A DNA stretch of 64,000 nt from Acinetobacter junii CIP 64.5 (GTDB lineage Bacteria; Pseudomonadota; Gammaproteobacteria; Pseudomonadales; Moraxellaceae). Under the pieces are notes generated by a model that saw only the letters and a program-made list of their open reading frames with translations, was not told the DNA's origin and did no database searches. Each line of letters opens with the position of its first letter. Within the stretch, counting starts at the first letter, position 1. The stretch spans positions 524,043 through 588,042 of the forward strand of contig NZ_KB849654.1 of NCBI RefSeq assembly GCF_000368765.1. Direction: 5' to 3'. A program made the position numbers and the translations under genes. Of this stretch, positions 49,104 through 57,235 are shown piece after piece.

Positions 49104-50742
49104 ATTTTTTTGCAGGCTGTTTATAACGTTTTGCTGGCCATGTCATGATAAAACGCGCCCCACCGAGATTTGGGCTTTGATCGACTTGTATATCACCACC
49201 AAACCAATATGCAATACGGCTTACAATTGACAACCCCAATCCATAACCACCTGAGGCACGAGTACGACTATCATCTAAGCGTGCAAACGCTTCGAAAATA
49301 CGTGAGCGCTCTTGCTCTGGAATACCAGGACCATCATCTTCGACGCAGACATAGGCTTTACCATCCGCACGAACACCACCACTAATTCGCACTTTATTGT
49401 CACAATAGCGAACCGCATTACCTACAAGATTTTGTACGACTCGATGTAAATAGCGTCTTTCAGCATCGACACGAAGCGCTAAAGGAGGTGCAATGAGTTC
49501 AATCTCTTTTTGTGTTTTCAGTGCCTCTGTTTCCATCGCCACTTGATCCAACACCTCAACTAGCACAACATCTTCAAAATCTAATGAGGGTGTACCCTGC
49601 TCCAATTTGGCATAAGTCATAATCTCATCAATCAAGGTATTCAGCGCTTCAATGTCTTTATCAATCATATCCACTTGCTGAATCCGATAATTATAATCAT
49701 CTTCTTCGGCAAGCATTTCCATCCCAAAACGTATACGAGCAACTGGTGTGCGTAACTCATGAGAAACCGCACGCATCAACTCACGTTGTGCCTCGATTAA
49801 ACGCTGAATATGATCGGACATATTGTTATAACTGGATGCCAAGTTTGCCATTTCATCACTTCCCTCGATCGGGACACGCAATGACAGATCACCAGATTTC
49901 ATTTTGTTTAAGGCATGACGAACCTGACGAATCTTTCGTTCTAAAGGTAAAATCAACCCATAAACGCCTAAACTCAACAAGAATAAACTAAATAGAGTAA
50001 TCCCTGCTGCGAGCTGGAATGGCATCCAATTGAACATCGGAACTGGACCTAAGACCAAAACTTGTGCTGGATGATTCGGCATCGGTGAAACAATCGAAAT
50101 GGTTGTGCCTCGAACAGTCGCACTGTCCTTATACAACAGGACACTTTGATCTTGGCGTAAACGACCAATTTGCTCTGAATCGAGATTAATCTCACGAATA
50201 TCTAAAATATCAATCGGATAATAGAAGTGCTTTTTAATTTTTTCTAAGTATTCACGCTCTTGTCCCGGATAGAAAATTAAATAATCCAAGACAAATATAG
50301 GCAACGCCTTCATCTGACGTTCGCCAATTTTATCTACTTTAATATAGATAAAATGCTTCGGGTCATCTTTTAGACCAATAATAATATAACCAACCCCGTT
50401 GTTCGCATCGTAGCGCACAACAGACTTTTGCTCAGAAATTCGTCTTTTTTCAGTTCGAGATAATTCAACACGCGCAGCATCAACATAATAAATTGGAAGC
50501 TCTAACAAATCAGAAGCATCAGAAATCCAATCTAGCTTTTGCTGCTTGGCAGGCTGGCGAGATACCCCTTCACTAATTACGAATGAAATCCCATCCGTAA
50601 GTGATTCACGATATTCTTGCGCACGTTGGTAGTTAATGATTTGAACCAGCAAATAACAAAATGCGGCAACCACAACCACTAAAACGACCAAACCAGCATA
50701 GATACGCAAGAATATGCTGTTTTTGAGTACTCGACTTACCAT
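49102..50742 (-). CDS. bfmS: Sensor histidine kinase BfmS
   Basis: A 546-residue inner-membrane histidine kinase. Transmembrane segments at about 14-34 and 243-265 flank a periplasmic sensor of about 200 residues. A HAMP domain (about 265-318) precedes the dimerisation helix with AVSHELRTPVARIRF and the phospho-accepting His328. The ATP-binding domain has NLVGNAVRY (N box), EDDGPGIP (G1) and GGYGLGLSIV (G2). It is the partner of BfmR encoded upstream. In Acinetobacter BfmRS controls biofilm, envelope and stress-related genes. Confidence 0.93.
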   Translation of the reverse strand: MVSRVLKNSIFLRIYAGLVVLVVVVAAFCYLLVQIINYQRAQEYRESLTDGISFVISEGVSRQPAKQQKLDWISDASDLLELPIYYVDAARVELSRTEKRRISEQKSVVRYDANNGVGYIIIGLKDDPKHFIYIKVDKIGERQMKALPIFVLDYLIFYPGQEREYLEKIKKHFYYPIDILDIREINLDSEQIGRLRQDQSVLLYKDSATVRGTTISIVSPMPNHPAQVLVLGPVPMFNWMPFQLAAGITLFSLFLLSLGVYGLILPLERKIRQVRHALNKMKSGDLSLRVPIEGSDEMANLASSYNNMSDHIQRLIEAQRELMRAVSHELRTPVARIRFGMEMLAEEDDYNYRIQQVDMIDKDIEALNTLIDEIMTYAKLEQGTPSLDFEDVVLVEVLDQVAMETEALKTQKEIELIAPPLALRVDAERRYLHRVVQNLVGNAVRYCDNKVRISGGVRADGKAYVCVEDDGPGIPEQERSRIFEAFARLDDSRTRASGGYGLGLSIVSRIAYWFGGDIQVDQSPNLGGARFIMTWPAKRYKQPAKK

Positions 50743-50796
50743 AAGGTCAATAATTCCAAACTAATTAAAGTCCCTTCTGAGCAGTAAACTGCACAA

Positions 50797-50844
50797 GTCC
50801 CTTTTTTCAAGGGAGTCATCCCCCTTTCGTGAAAAAGAGGGATT
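50797..50844. repeat. Tandem imperfect palindromes between bfmR and bfmS
   Basis: TCCCTT/AAGGGA (50799-50815) is followed closely by a longer ATCCCCCTTT/AAAGAGGGAT hairpin (50819-50844) with one mismatch. The pair sits in the 110-base gap between the two genes and resembles a short interspersed palindromic element or mRNA processing structure. Confidence 0.45.
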
Positions 50845-50852
50845 CGGAGGAT

Positions 50853-51569
50853 TTAGACCCCGTTGGTTTCTTTTACAAATAAATAACCTTTACTACGTAC
50901 TGTTTTAATACGTTTAGGGTTTTCTGGATCATCACCGATTTTTGGACGAATACGTGAAATACGCACATCGATCGAACGATCTTGTCCATCGTATTCAATA
51001 CCACGTAAGCGCTCAAAGATGTCTTCACGCGATAAAATGCGCCCTGCATTAGATGCTAATAACCATAATAAGTCATATTCAGCGCTAGTGAAGTCTACTA
51101 ATTCGCCATTTAAAGTGACTGAGCGACCACCATTATCAATCACAAGATCATCAAATTCGATACGTTGAGCAACTTCATCTTCTACTGTTTTGTCAGTACG
51201 ACGTAAAAGTGCGCGAATACGAGCCAACAACACACGTGGCTGTACAGGTTTAGCGACATAATCGTCCGCACCCATTTCTAAACCAAGTACCTGATCCATA
51301 TCTTCAGTACGCGCTGTCAACATCAAGATCGGTTGATGGTAATGTGGGCGAACTTCACGACAAACTGTTAAGCCATCTGCGCCTGGTAACATCACATCAA
51401 GTACAACTAAATCTGGTTGTTCGCTAATAATACGACGAATGGCACGGTTACCATCTGTTTCAACACCAACCTCTAAACCATTACGGATTAAATACTCTTG
51501 TGTTAAACGCGCTAATCGTTCGTCATCTTCAACAATCAAAATCTTCGGTAACTTTTCTTCTTGGCTCAT
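50853..51569 (-). CDS. bfmR: Response regulator BfmR (OmpR/PhoB family)
   Basis: A 238-residue regulator. The receiver domain (about 9-125) has the acidic pocket VEDDE, the phosphorylation site Asp58 (VVLDVMLPGADG) and the conserved Lys in YVAKPVQP. The C-terminal winged helix (about 140-235) has VDFTSAEYDLLWLLASNAGRILSREDIFERLRGIEYDGQDRSIDVRISRIRPKIGDD, typical of the OmpR family. It is transcribed before bfmS, from which a 110-base gap with palindromes separates it. Activation by BfmS is expected from homology. Confidence 0.94.
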   Translation of the reverse strand: MSQEEKLPKILIVEDDERLARLTQEYLIRNGLEVGVETDGNRAIRRIISEQPDLVVLDVMLPGADGLTVCREVRPHYHQPILMLTARTEDMDQVLGLEMGADDYVAKPVQPRVLLARIRALLRRTDKTVEDEVAQRIEFDDLVIDNGGRSVTLNGELVDFTSAEYDLLWLLASNAGRILSREDIFERLRGIEYDGQDRSIDVRISRIRPKIGDDPENPKRIKTVRSKGYLFVKETNGV

Positions 51570-51858
51570 ATGTTTGCCCCTACAATCAGAGAGAATCTAT
51601 CTTTAAAAATCTGACAGATACATTGGTTTATGTTTTGCAATATACACACGTTTACATTGTAAACAAGTAGTCGTTCACCAAACTGATACACGGCAATATA
51701 GTTTTGTTATATTTTTATTAAAATTATGAATTTTAATAGGTTTTTAAATTTCAAGCTCAGTTTAAGAGCAGAATGAATTTTGAGTATAGATTTTGTACCA
51801 GTGTTAAACAATTTGTTTCTTAACTGATCGATACTGATTTAAGTGTTTGTTTTTTGAG

Positions 51859-51867
51859 TTATCCACA
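51859..51867 (+). promoter_or_regulatory. DnaA box upstream of nrdA
   Basis: TTATCCACA matches the DnaA consensus exactly, and a weaker TTATCTATA lies 3 bases later (51871-51879). DnaA regulates nrdAB transcription in E. coli through such boxes. It sits 250 bases before the nrdA start. Confidence 0.6.
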
Positions 51868-51981
51868 GAGTTATCTATAAGCCTTTTTAGGCGGCTTTGT
51901 TATGCTATGTGCCTGTGAATTCAGCAGTTAAGACATGAAAAAAAATTTACTAAAATGTCAAGGATTGATCTGCTGTTAAAA

Positions 51982-52029
51982 ATCCCGTATCTTGTGTTGA
52001 AAATAAACTTTAACCACTAAGTATTGTGT
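51982..52029 (+). promoter_or_regulatory. Candidate NrdR box pair upstream of nrdA
   Basis: Two 16-base sites, 51982-51997 (ATCCCGTATCTTGTGT) and 52014-52029 (CCACTAAGTATTGTGT), match the ACAC-N8-TGTGT-type NrdR box in part, the second better. Their 32-base spacing, about three helical turns, fits the usual paired arrangement by which NrdR represses ribonucleotide reductase genes. Confidence 0.6.
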
Positions 52030-52115
52030 TTATCCCTCAAACATCGTGGCATACTTTTTGCTCGATTCAAACGGTCCATGAACATAAAAATAGATGATAA
52101 TGGAGCTATGCTGAC

Positions 52116-54950
52116 ATGAGCATCATCACTTCTACTCCTGGCCAACTTCAGGTTATTAAGCGCACTGGCGAAATTGCGACTTTTAATGCTGAGAAAATCT
52201 CTGTTGCGATTGGGAAAGCATTTTTAGCTGTTGAAGGTCAACAAGGAGCAGACTCAAGTCGCATCCATGACCGTATTTCTCAACTTACTGAAATGGTAAT
52301 GAATACGTTTAAACGTCGTTTACCATCTGGCGGTACGATTCACATCGAAGAAATTCAAGATCAAGTTGAATTGGCACTCATGCGTACAGGCGAGCAAAAA
52401 GTTGCTCGTGCTTATGTGATTTATCGTGAACAACGTGCAACTGCTCGTCAGCAAACAGGTGCAAATCACCATCCAACATTGCAAATCACCGATCACAATG
52501 GTCAGCTCCAACCGTTGGATTTAGATGCGCTTACAGCAACGATTGAAACTGCAAGCGAAGGCTTGGAAGGCATTGACGTTCAAGCGATTGTCGATGAAAC
52601 CGTTAAAAACCTTTATAACGGCGTAAAAGAAAGTGACATTGCAACAACGATGATGATGGCGACTCGTACGCGTATCGAACAAGAGCCAAATTATACTTAT
52701 GTGACTGCACGCTTGTTATGTAATGAGCTTGTCGGCACTGGATTAGAATTCTTAGGTTTATCAACAGATACATCTGAGAATGATGCTTTAGAACCTTTCT
52801 TGAAGAAAGGGATCGAGCTTGATCTTTTATCTCCTGATCTTCTTAATTTTGACCTTGCTAAATTATCAGCAGCGATTCAACCTGAACGCTCAAATCAATT
52901 TACCTATCTAGGTCTACAAACTTTATTCGATCGTTACTTCATTCATTCAAATGGTGTACGTTTTGAATTACCACAATTATTCTTTATGCGTGTTTCAATG
53001 GGTCTCGCACTCAATGAAGAAAATAAAGAAGAGCGTGCAATCGAGTTTTATAACTTATTATCTAGCTTCGATTACATGGCATCTACGCCAACGCTATTTA
53101 ACTCAGGTACATTACGCCCACAACTATCAAGCTGTTATTTAACAACAATTGGTGATGACCTATATGACATTTATGGTGCGATGCGTGACAACGCAATGCT
53201 TTCTAAATGGGCTGGTGGTTTAGGTAATGACTGGACACCTGTACGTGCTTTGAACTCATATATCAAAGGTACAAATGGTAAGTCTCAAGGTGTTGTTCCA
53301 TTCCTTAAAGTAGCGAATGATACCGCAGTCGCTGTTAACCAAGGTGGTAAGCGTAAAGGTGCAGTTTGTGCGTACTTAGAAACTTGGCACTTAGATGTTG
53401 AAGAATTCCTAGAATTACGTAAAAACACAGGTGATGATCGTCGTCGTACTCACGACATGAATACAGCGAACTGGGTTCCTGATTTATTCATGCAACGTGT
53501 ATTTGAAGATGCTGAATGGACATTATTTACACCTTCAGAAACGCCTGACCTACACGACCTAACAGGTGCTGAGTTTGCTGAACGTTATACACATTACGAA
53601 GCAGTAGCAAAAGAACAAAACATGCTACACAAGAAAGTACGTGCCAAAGACTTATGGCGCAAAATGCTTTCGATGTTATTTGAAACAGGTCATCCGTGGA
53701 TTACATTCAAAGACGTATGTAACTTACGTTCGCCACAACAACACGTTGGTGTGGTGCACTCATCAAACTTGTGTACTGAAATTACATTGAACACAAGCCA
53801 AGATGAAATCGCTGTATGTAACTTGGGTTCGATTAACCTTGTACAACACGTTCAAGGTGGTGTGTTAGATCGTGAAAAATTAGCTCGCACGATTAAAACT
53901 GCGGTACGTATGCTCGACAACGTAATCGACATTAACTACTACGCTGTACCACAAGCGAAAAACTCGAACTTAAAGCACCGCCCTGTCGGTATGGGTATCA
54001 TGGGCTTCCAAGATGCACTATATGAAATGGGCATTGCTTACGGTTCAGATGCAGCAGTTGATTTTGCTGATGAATCTATGGAAGTGATCAGTTACTACGC
54101 GATTCAAACATCAAGCGATCTTGCGCTAGAGCGTGGTGCTTACTCAACATTTAAAGGTTCATTGTGGGATCAAGGCATTCTACCAATCGACTCTTTAGAG
54201 TTAGTTGCTAAATCACGTCCTGAACGTATGTTCGAAGTTGATCGTACTCAACGTTTGGATTGGGATAGCTTACGTGCCAAAGTTCAAAAAGATGGTATGC
54301 GTAACTCAAATGTAATGGCGATTGCACCGACTGCAACGATTTCAAACATTTGTGGTGTGTCTCAGTCGATTGAGCCAACATTCCAAAACTTGTATGTGAA
54401 ATCTAACCTTTCAGGTGAATTCACAGTGATCAACCCTTACCTTGTTCGTGCATTAAAAGAACGTGGTCTATGGGATACCGTGATGGTAAATGATCTGAAA
54501 CACTTTGAAGGTTCAGTACAAAAGATTGCACGTATTCCTGAGGAATTGAAAGCAATCTTCGCGACAGCTTTTGAAGTGGAAACTCGTTGGATCGTTGATG
54601 CAGCATCACGTCGTCAAAAATGGATTGATCAAGCACAGTCGCTGAACCTTTACATCGCTGGTGCAAACGGTAAGAAACTTGACATTACCTATAAGATGGC
54701 ATGGTTACGTGGTCTTAAAACGACTTATTACCTCCGTGCTTTGGGTGCAACTTCTGCTGAAAAATCAACAATCAATACGGGTGCATTGAACGCAGTTAAA
54801 CCAGCATCAGTTGAGGCTCCTGTCGTTGCAGCTCAAGCGGTTGAAGAGAAGAAACCAGAAGCTCAAGTTGAAGAAGATGGTTTCACTACAGCAGCTCCAG
54901 TTCCAATGGCATGTTCAATTGACAATCCAGACTGTGAAGCTTGTCAGTAA
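52116..54950 (+). CDS. nrdA: Class Ia ribonucleotide reductase, alpha subunit
   Basis: A 944-residue protein that reduces ribonucleoside diphosphates with NrdB. The N-terminus (about 1-100 and 108-210) has two ATP-cone domains (VIKRTGEIATFNAEKISVAIGKAF and the second, LQITDHNGQLQPLDLDALTATIETA), an arrangement also found in Pseudomonas. The catalytic barrel follows: NSGTLRPQLSSCYL, GLGNDWTPVRA, NLCTEITLN, PVGMGIMGFQD and MAIAPTATISNI. The extreme C-terminus CSIDNPDCEACQ carries the redox-active cysteines that are reduced by thioredoxin-like partners. Two ATP cones suggest dATP inhibition is intact. Confidence 0.97.
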   Translation: MSIITSTPGQLQVIKRTGEIATFNAEKISVAIGKAFLAVEGQQGADSSRIHDRISQLTEMVMNTFKRRLPSGGTIHIEEIQDQVELALMRTGEQKVARAYVIYREQRATARQQTGANHHPTLQITDHNGQLQPLDLDALTATIETASEGLEGIDVQAIVDETVKNLYNGVKESDIATTMMMATRTRIEQEPNYTYVTARLLCNELVGTGLEFLGLSTDTSENDALEPFLKKGIELDLLSPDLLNFDLAKLSAAIQPERSNQFTYLGLQTLFDRYFIHSNGVRFELPQLFFMRVSMGLALNEENKEERAIEFYNLLSSFDYMASTPTLFNSGTLRPQLSSCYLTTIGDDLYDIYGAMRDNAMLSKWAGGLGNDWTPVRALNSYIKGTNGKSQGVVPFLKVANDTAVAVNQGGKRKGAVCAYLETWHLDVEEFLELRKNTGDDRRRTHDMNTANWVPDLFMQRVFEDAEWTLFTPSETPDLHDLTGAEFAERYTHYEAVAKEQNMLHKKVRAKDLWRKMLSMLFETGHPWITFKDVCNLRSPQQHVGVVHSSNLCTEITLNTSQDEIAVCNLGSINLVQHVQGGVLDREKLARTIKTAVRMLDNVIDINYYAVPQAKNSNLKHRPVGMGIMGFQDALYEMGIAYGSDAAVDFADESMEVISYYAIQTSSDLALERGAYSTFKGSLWDQGILPIDSLELVAKSRPERMFEVDRTQRLDWDSLRAKVQKDGMRNSNVMAIAPTATISNICGVSQSIEPTFQNLYVKSNLSGEFTVINPYLVRALKERGLWDTVMVNDLKHFEGSVQKIARIPEELKAIFATAFEVETRWIVDAASRRQKWIDQAQSLNLYIAGANGKKLDITYKMAWLRGLKTTYYLRALGATSAEKSTINTGALNAVKPASVEAPVVAAQAVEEKKPEAQVEEDGFTTAAPVPMACSIDNPDCEACQ

Positions 54951-54966
54951 TTTAATCCAATAAAGC

Positions 54967-54990
54967 ACCCTTCTTTATAGCAAGAAGGGT
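54967..54990 (+). terminator. Hairpin downstream of nrdA
   Basis: ACCCTTCTT and AAGAAGGGT form a perfect 9-bp stem with a 6-base loop, 17 bases past the nrdA stop. The following TCTAAAG is not a true T tract, so it may attenuate rather than fully terminate. Confidence 0.5.
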
Positions 54991-55012
54991 TCTAAAGATT
55001 AAGGCAAAGAGT

Positions 55013-55141
55013 ATGATGACTATGACTCATAACTATATGTTGGGATTAGCTGTTCTGATCTTTGCCTTTATTTTCTTTTATGTACCGATGGTTTATGCAT
55101 TTTTAGCCATTCGTAAACAACAGCGTAAGCAAAATAAGTAG
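55013..55141 (+). CDS. Small membrane peptide (42 residues)
   Basis: An ATG at 55013 opens a 42-codon frame ending TAG at 55141, with AAGG 8 bases upstream. The peptide, MMTMTHNYMLGLAVLIFAFI and onward, is a single membrane helix (about 9-32) with a basic tail (RKQQRKQNK), the layout of typical bacterial small membrane proteins. It follows the nrdA hairpin. An ATG at 55022 is also possible. Confidence 0.5.
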   Translation: MMTMTHNYMLGLAVLIFAFIFFYVPMVYAFLAIRKQQRKQNK

Positions 55142-55435
55142 TTTTAATCTACAGCGTTTAGTAAACGAATTACTTCTTTTGATTATGTAAAAATACAAAA
55201 TCAAATGTAAATTGAAGATTGCGAAAGATAGATAGCAATTAGATATTTATAAACGATTTGAGAAAAATGTTGGGGATACGGCAATATCCCCCACACGATT
55301 CTCAGATAACCAAGAACTTGGTTGACTGATAGCTTTCTTAGCAGAAAGTAAAACGAATATTCGTTCACTTTGGGCTATGAGTCAACTGTTAATTTTCATC
55401 AATTAACTAACACTTTGTTTTAAGGAGCATTAAAG
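55142..55435. other. Structured noncoding stretch between nrdA and the Cas2-like gene
   Basis: This near-300-base stretch holds no convincing gene but several hairpins: GGGGATA and TATCCCC (55272-55291), CCAAGAACTTGG, and CTTTC/GAAAG around TTAGCA near 55340. Possibly the 5' leader of the next gene or a small RNA. Nothing I can name. Confidence 0.35.
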
Positions 55436-55522
55436 ATGCGATTAGAAAAAAGTAACGTCTCGACCCAATTTGCAGGAGTATTTCATGCCGTTATGGTGTT
55501 TAAGCTACGATTTGAAGAATAA
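55436..55522 (+). CDS. Possible 28-residue leader peptide overlapping the Cas2-like gene
   Basis: A perfect AAGGAG (55422-55427) stands 8 bases before an ATG at 55436. The frame encodes MRLEKSNVSTQF... and stops at 55522, inside the Cas2-like gene, which uses the +1 frame and starts at 55485. The strong site suggests real translation, perhaps to couple or regulate the downstream gene. It is too short to be certain. Confidence 0.4.
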   Translation: MRLEKSNVSTQFAGVFHAVMVFKLRFEE

Positions 55523-55721
55523 AACTCGCTCTCATTATTCTAAAATATATCAATTACTTAGAAACTATGATTGTGAGCGTTTACAACAATCGATTTGGTT
55601 ACTTCGTACCTCAAAATCGATTGATGAAATCACAAATGATTTTAGGCATTGTGTTGATCAGAATGACCGTCTTGCGGTATTTCCAATCGACCAAAATTTG
55701 TTAAATATTTTGAAGGAGTAA
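55485..55721 (+). CDS. Stand-alone Cas2/VapD-fold protein
   Basis: A 78-residue protein from the ATG at 55485 with AGGAG 7 bases upstream. It begins MPLWCLSYDLKNK, with Asp9 in the place of the conserved Cas2 catalytic aspartate, continues YSKIYQLLRNYDCERLQQSIWLLRTSKS (second strand with SIWLL, as in Cas2), and ends RLAVFPID. No cas1 or CRISPR array is nearby, so this is not an adaptation module; free-standing Cas2-fold proteins of the VapD group are RNases or toxins. It lies between nrdA and nrdB, so a role linked to ribonucleotide reductase expression is conceivable but unsupported. Confidence 0.7.
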   Translation: MPLWCLSYDLKNKTRSHYSKIYQLLRNYDCERLQQSIWLLRTSKSIDEITNDFRHCVDQNDRLAVFPIDQNLLNILKE

Positions 55722-55760
55722 AATACCCCTTATCATTTATTAGTATTAATAAATGATTTT

Positions 55761-55796
55761 GAAACAGTAGAATGACTATAATTATTCTACTGTTTC
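55761..55796 (+). promoter_or_regulatory. Perfect 13-bp hairpin just upstream of nrdB
   Basis: GAAACAGTAGAAT and ATTCTACTGTTTC flank a 10-base loop. The 3' side is AGGGGTTC rather than a T tract, so it is not a classic terminator. It ends 32 bases before the nrdB ATG and could be a protein-binding operator or an mRNA stabilising element. Confidence 0.5.
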
Positions 55797-55828
55797 AGGG
55801 GTTCATTCCTTACAACTAGGAGAATCCC

Positions 55829-57112
55829 ATGTCCATTTTAAGTTGGGACGATTTTGAAGATGATTCGCAAAAACCGACTACACCTGAACACAAGTCTGCG
55901 TCCCTCGACTCGCAAAAAACGGTTAATACGCAGATGGTATCTAATGCAGAGCAATCATCGCCGAGCATGGCAGCTGCACAACCCGTTGGAGCCAGTGCCA
56001 ACCGAGCAACAAATCCAACCGATTCGTTGGCTAGAGCATCTGCAGCCCTAGATCATTTGGACGTTGCACCAGGCTTAGAAGAGCTTGAAATGGGTGCTCA
56101 GCGTGTACAAGTTGATGACAAAGCCATGATCAACTGTCGTGCGGATTTAAACCAACTTGTTCCATTCAAATATGAGTGGGCTTGGCAAAAATACTTGGAT
56201 GGGTGTGCAAACCACTGGATGCCACAAGAAGTTAACATGAACCACGATATCGCACTTTGGAAGTCTGAAAATGGCTTAACCGAAGATGAGCGTACTATCG
56301 TTATGCGTTCTTTAGGTTTCTTCTCAACAGCAGATTCATTGGTTGCGAACAACTTGGTTTTGGCGATTTATCGTCATATTACAAACCCTGAATGCCGCCA
56401 ATACATTTTGCGTCAAGCATTTGAAGAAGCGATTCACACGCATGCTTACCAATACTGTATCGAATCTTTAGGTATGGACGAAGGCGAAGTCTTCAACATG
56501 TACCGTGAGATTCCAAGTGTTGCACGTAAAGCATCATGGGGTTTGAAATATACTCAATCTTTAAGTGATCCTACATTCCACACAGGTACGCCTGAAAACG
56601 ATCAACGTTTACTTCGTAACTTGATTGCATTCTACTGTGTATTAGAAGGTATTTTCTTCTACTGTGGTTTTACTCAAATCTTGAGTATGGGTCGTCGCAA
56701 CAAGATGAATGGTGTTGCTGAGCAATTCCAATACATCCTGCGTGATGAATCAATGCACTTGAACTTTGGTATCGATATGATCAACCAAATCAAGATTGAG
56801 AACCCTCACCTTTGGACTGCTGAATTCCAACAAGAAGTGATTCAAATGATTCTTGAAGGTACGATGCTTGAGATCGAATATGCACGTGACACTATGCCAC
56901 GCGGTGTATTGGGCATGAATGCAAGCATGATGGAAGAATATTTGAAGTTCATCTGCAACCGTCGTTTATCGCAACTTGGTTTACCAGAGCAATTCGCTGG
57001 TGTAACAAACCCATTTGCATGGATGTCTGAGATGATGGACTTGCGTAAAGAGAAGAATTTCTTCGAGACGCGCGTAACAGATTACCAAACAGGTGGTGCT
57101 TTGAGCTGGTAA
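55829..57112 (+). CDS. nrdB: Class Ia ribonucleotide reductase, beta subunit
   Basis: A 427-residue subunit that carries the diiron-tyrosyl radical cofactor. AGGAG precedes the ATG. The first 80 residues are a poorly conserved Ser/Ala/Pro-rich region; the catalytic core starts at about 90. Iron ligands are seen in [12 protein letters not shown], with the radical tyrosine region, and in [10 protein letters not shown], plus an earlier [10 protein letters not shown]. The C-terminal end is ...TGGALSW; the final residues normally dock to NrdA. It is the second cistron after nrdA, about 880 bases away. Confidence 0.96.
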   Translation: MSILSWDDFEDDSQKPTTPEHKSASLDSQKTVNTQMVSNAEQSSPSMAAAQPVGASANRATNPTDSLARASAALDHLDVAPGLEELEMGAQRVQVDDKAMINCRADLNQLVPFKYEWAWQKYLDGCANHWMPQEVNMNHDIALWKSENGLTEDERTIVMRSLGFFSTADSLVANNLVLAIYRHITNPECRQYILRQAFEEAIHTHAYQYCIESLGMDEGEVFNMYREIPSVARKASWGLKYTQSLSDPTFHTGTPENDQRLLRNLIAFYCVLEGIFFYCGFTQILSMGRRNKMNGVAEQFQYILRDESMHLNFGIDMINQIKIENPHLWTAEFQQEVIQMILEGTMLEIEYARDTMPRGVLGMNASMMEEYLKFICNRRLSQLGLPEQFAGVTNPFAWMSEMMDLRKEKNFFETRVTDYQTGGALSW

Positions 57113-57202
57113 GTATTTGCTCATCACGCTGAATGACAGATAATGCGAGATTTTTGACACATATTACGAGATTGTTACAAATTCCATCAACTACATTAAT
57201 TC

Positions 57203-57234
57203 AAAAAAATAGAGCCTAATGGCTCTATTTTTTT
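57203..57234. terminator. Strong bidirectional terminator at the nrdB/defence-island boundary
   Basis: AAAAAAATAGAGCC and GGCTCTATTTTTTT form a 14-bp stem with a TAAT loop. It is 90 bases past nrdB and ends 2 bases before the stop codon of the convergent reverse transcriptase gene. Confidence 0.92.
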
Positions 57235-57235
57235 G

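Larger units (their letters stand above)
51570..52115. other. Divergent intergenic region of bfmR and nrdA
   Basis: 546 AT-rich bases containing the promoters of both genes. Recognised sites are a perfect DnaA box and a paired candidate NrdR box near nrdA, listed separately. The bfmR-proximal half has no identified site. No further gene was found. Confidence 0.5.

Noticed and set aside
49746..49991. Plus-strand frame within bfmS
   Set aside because: It is a shadow of the bfmS reading frame with no motif or start signal.
55485..55721. CRISPR adaptation module
   Set aside because: The Cas2-like protein has no cas1 neighbour and I saw no repeat-spacer array in the window.
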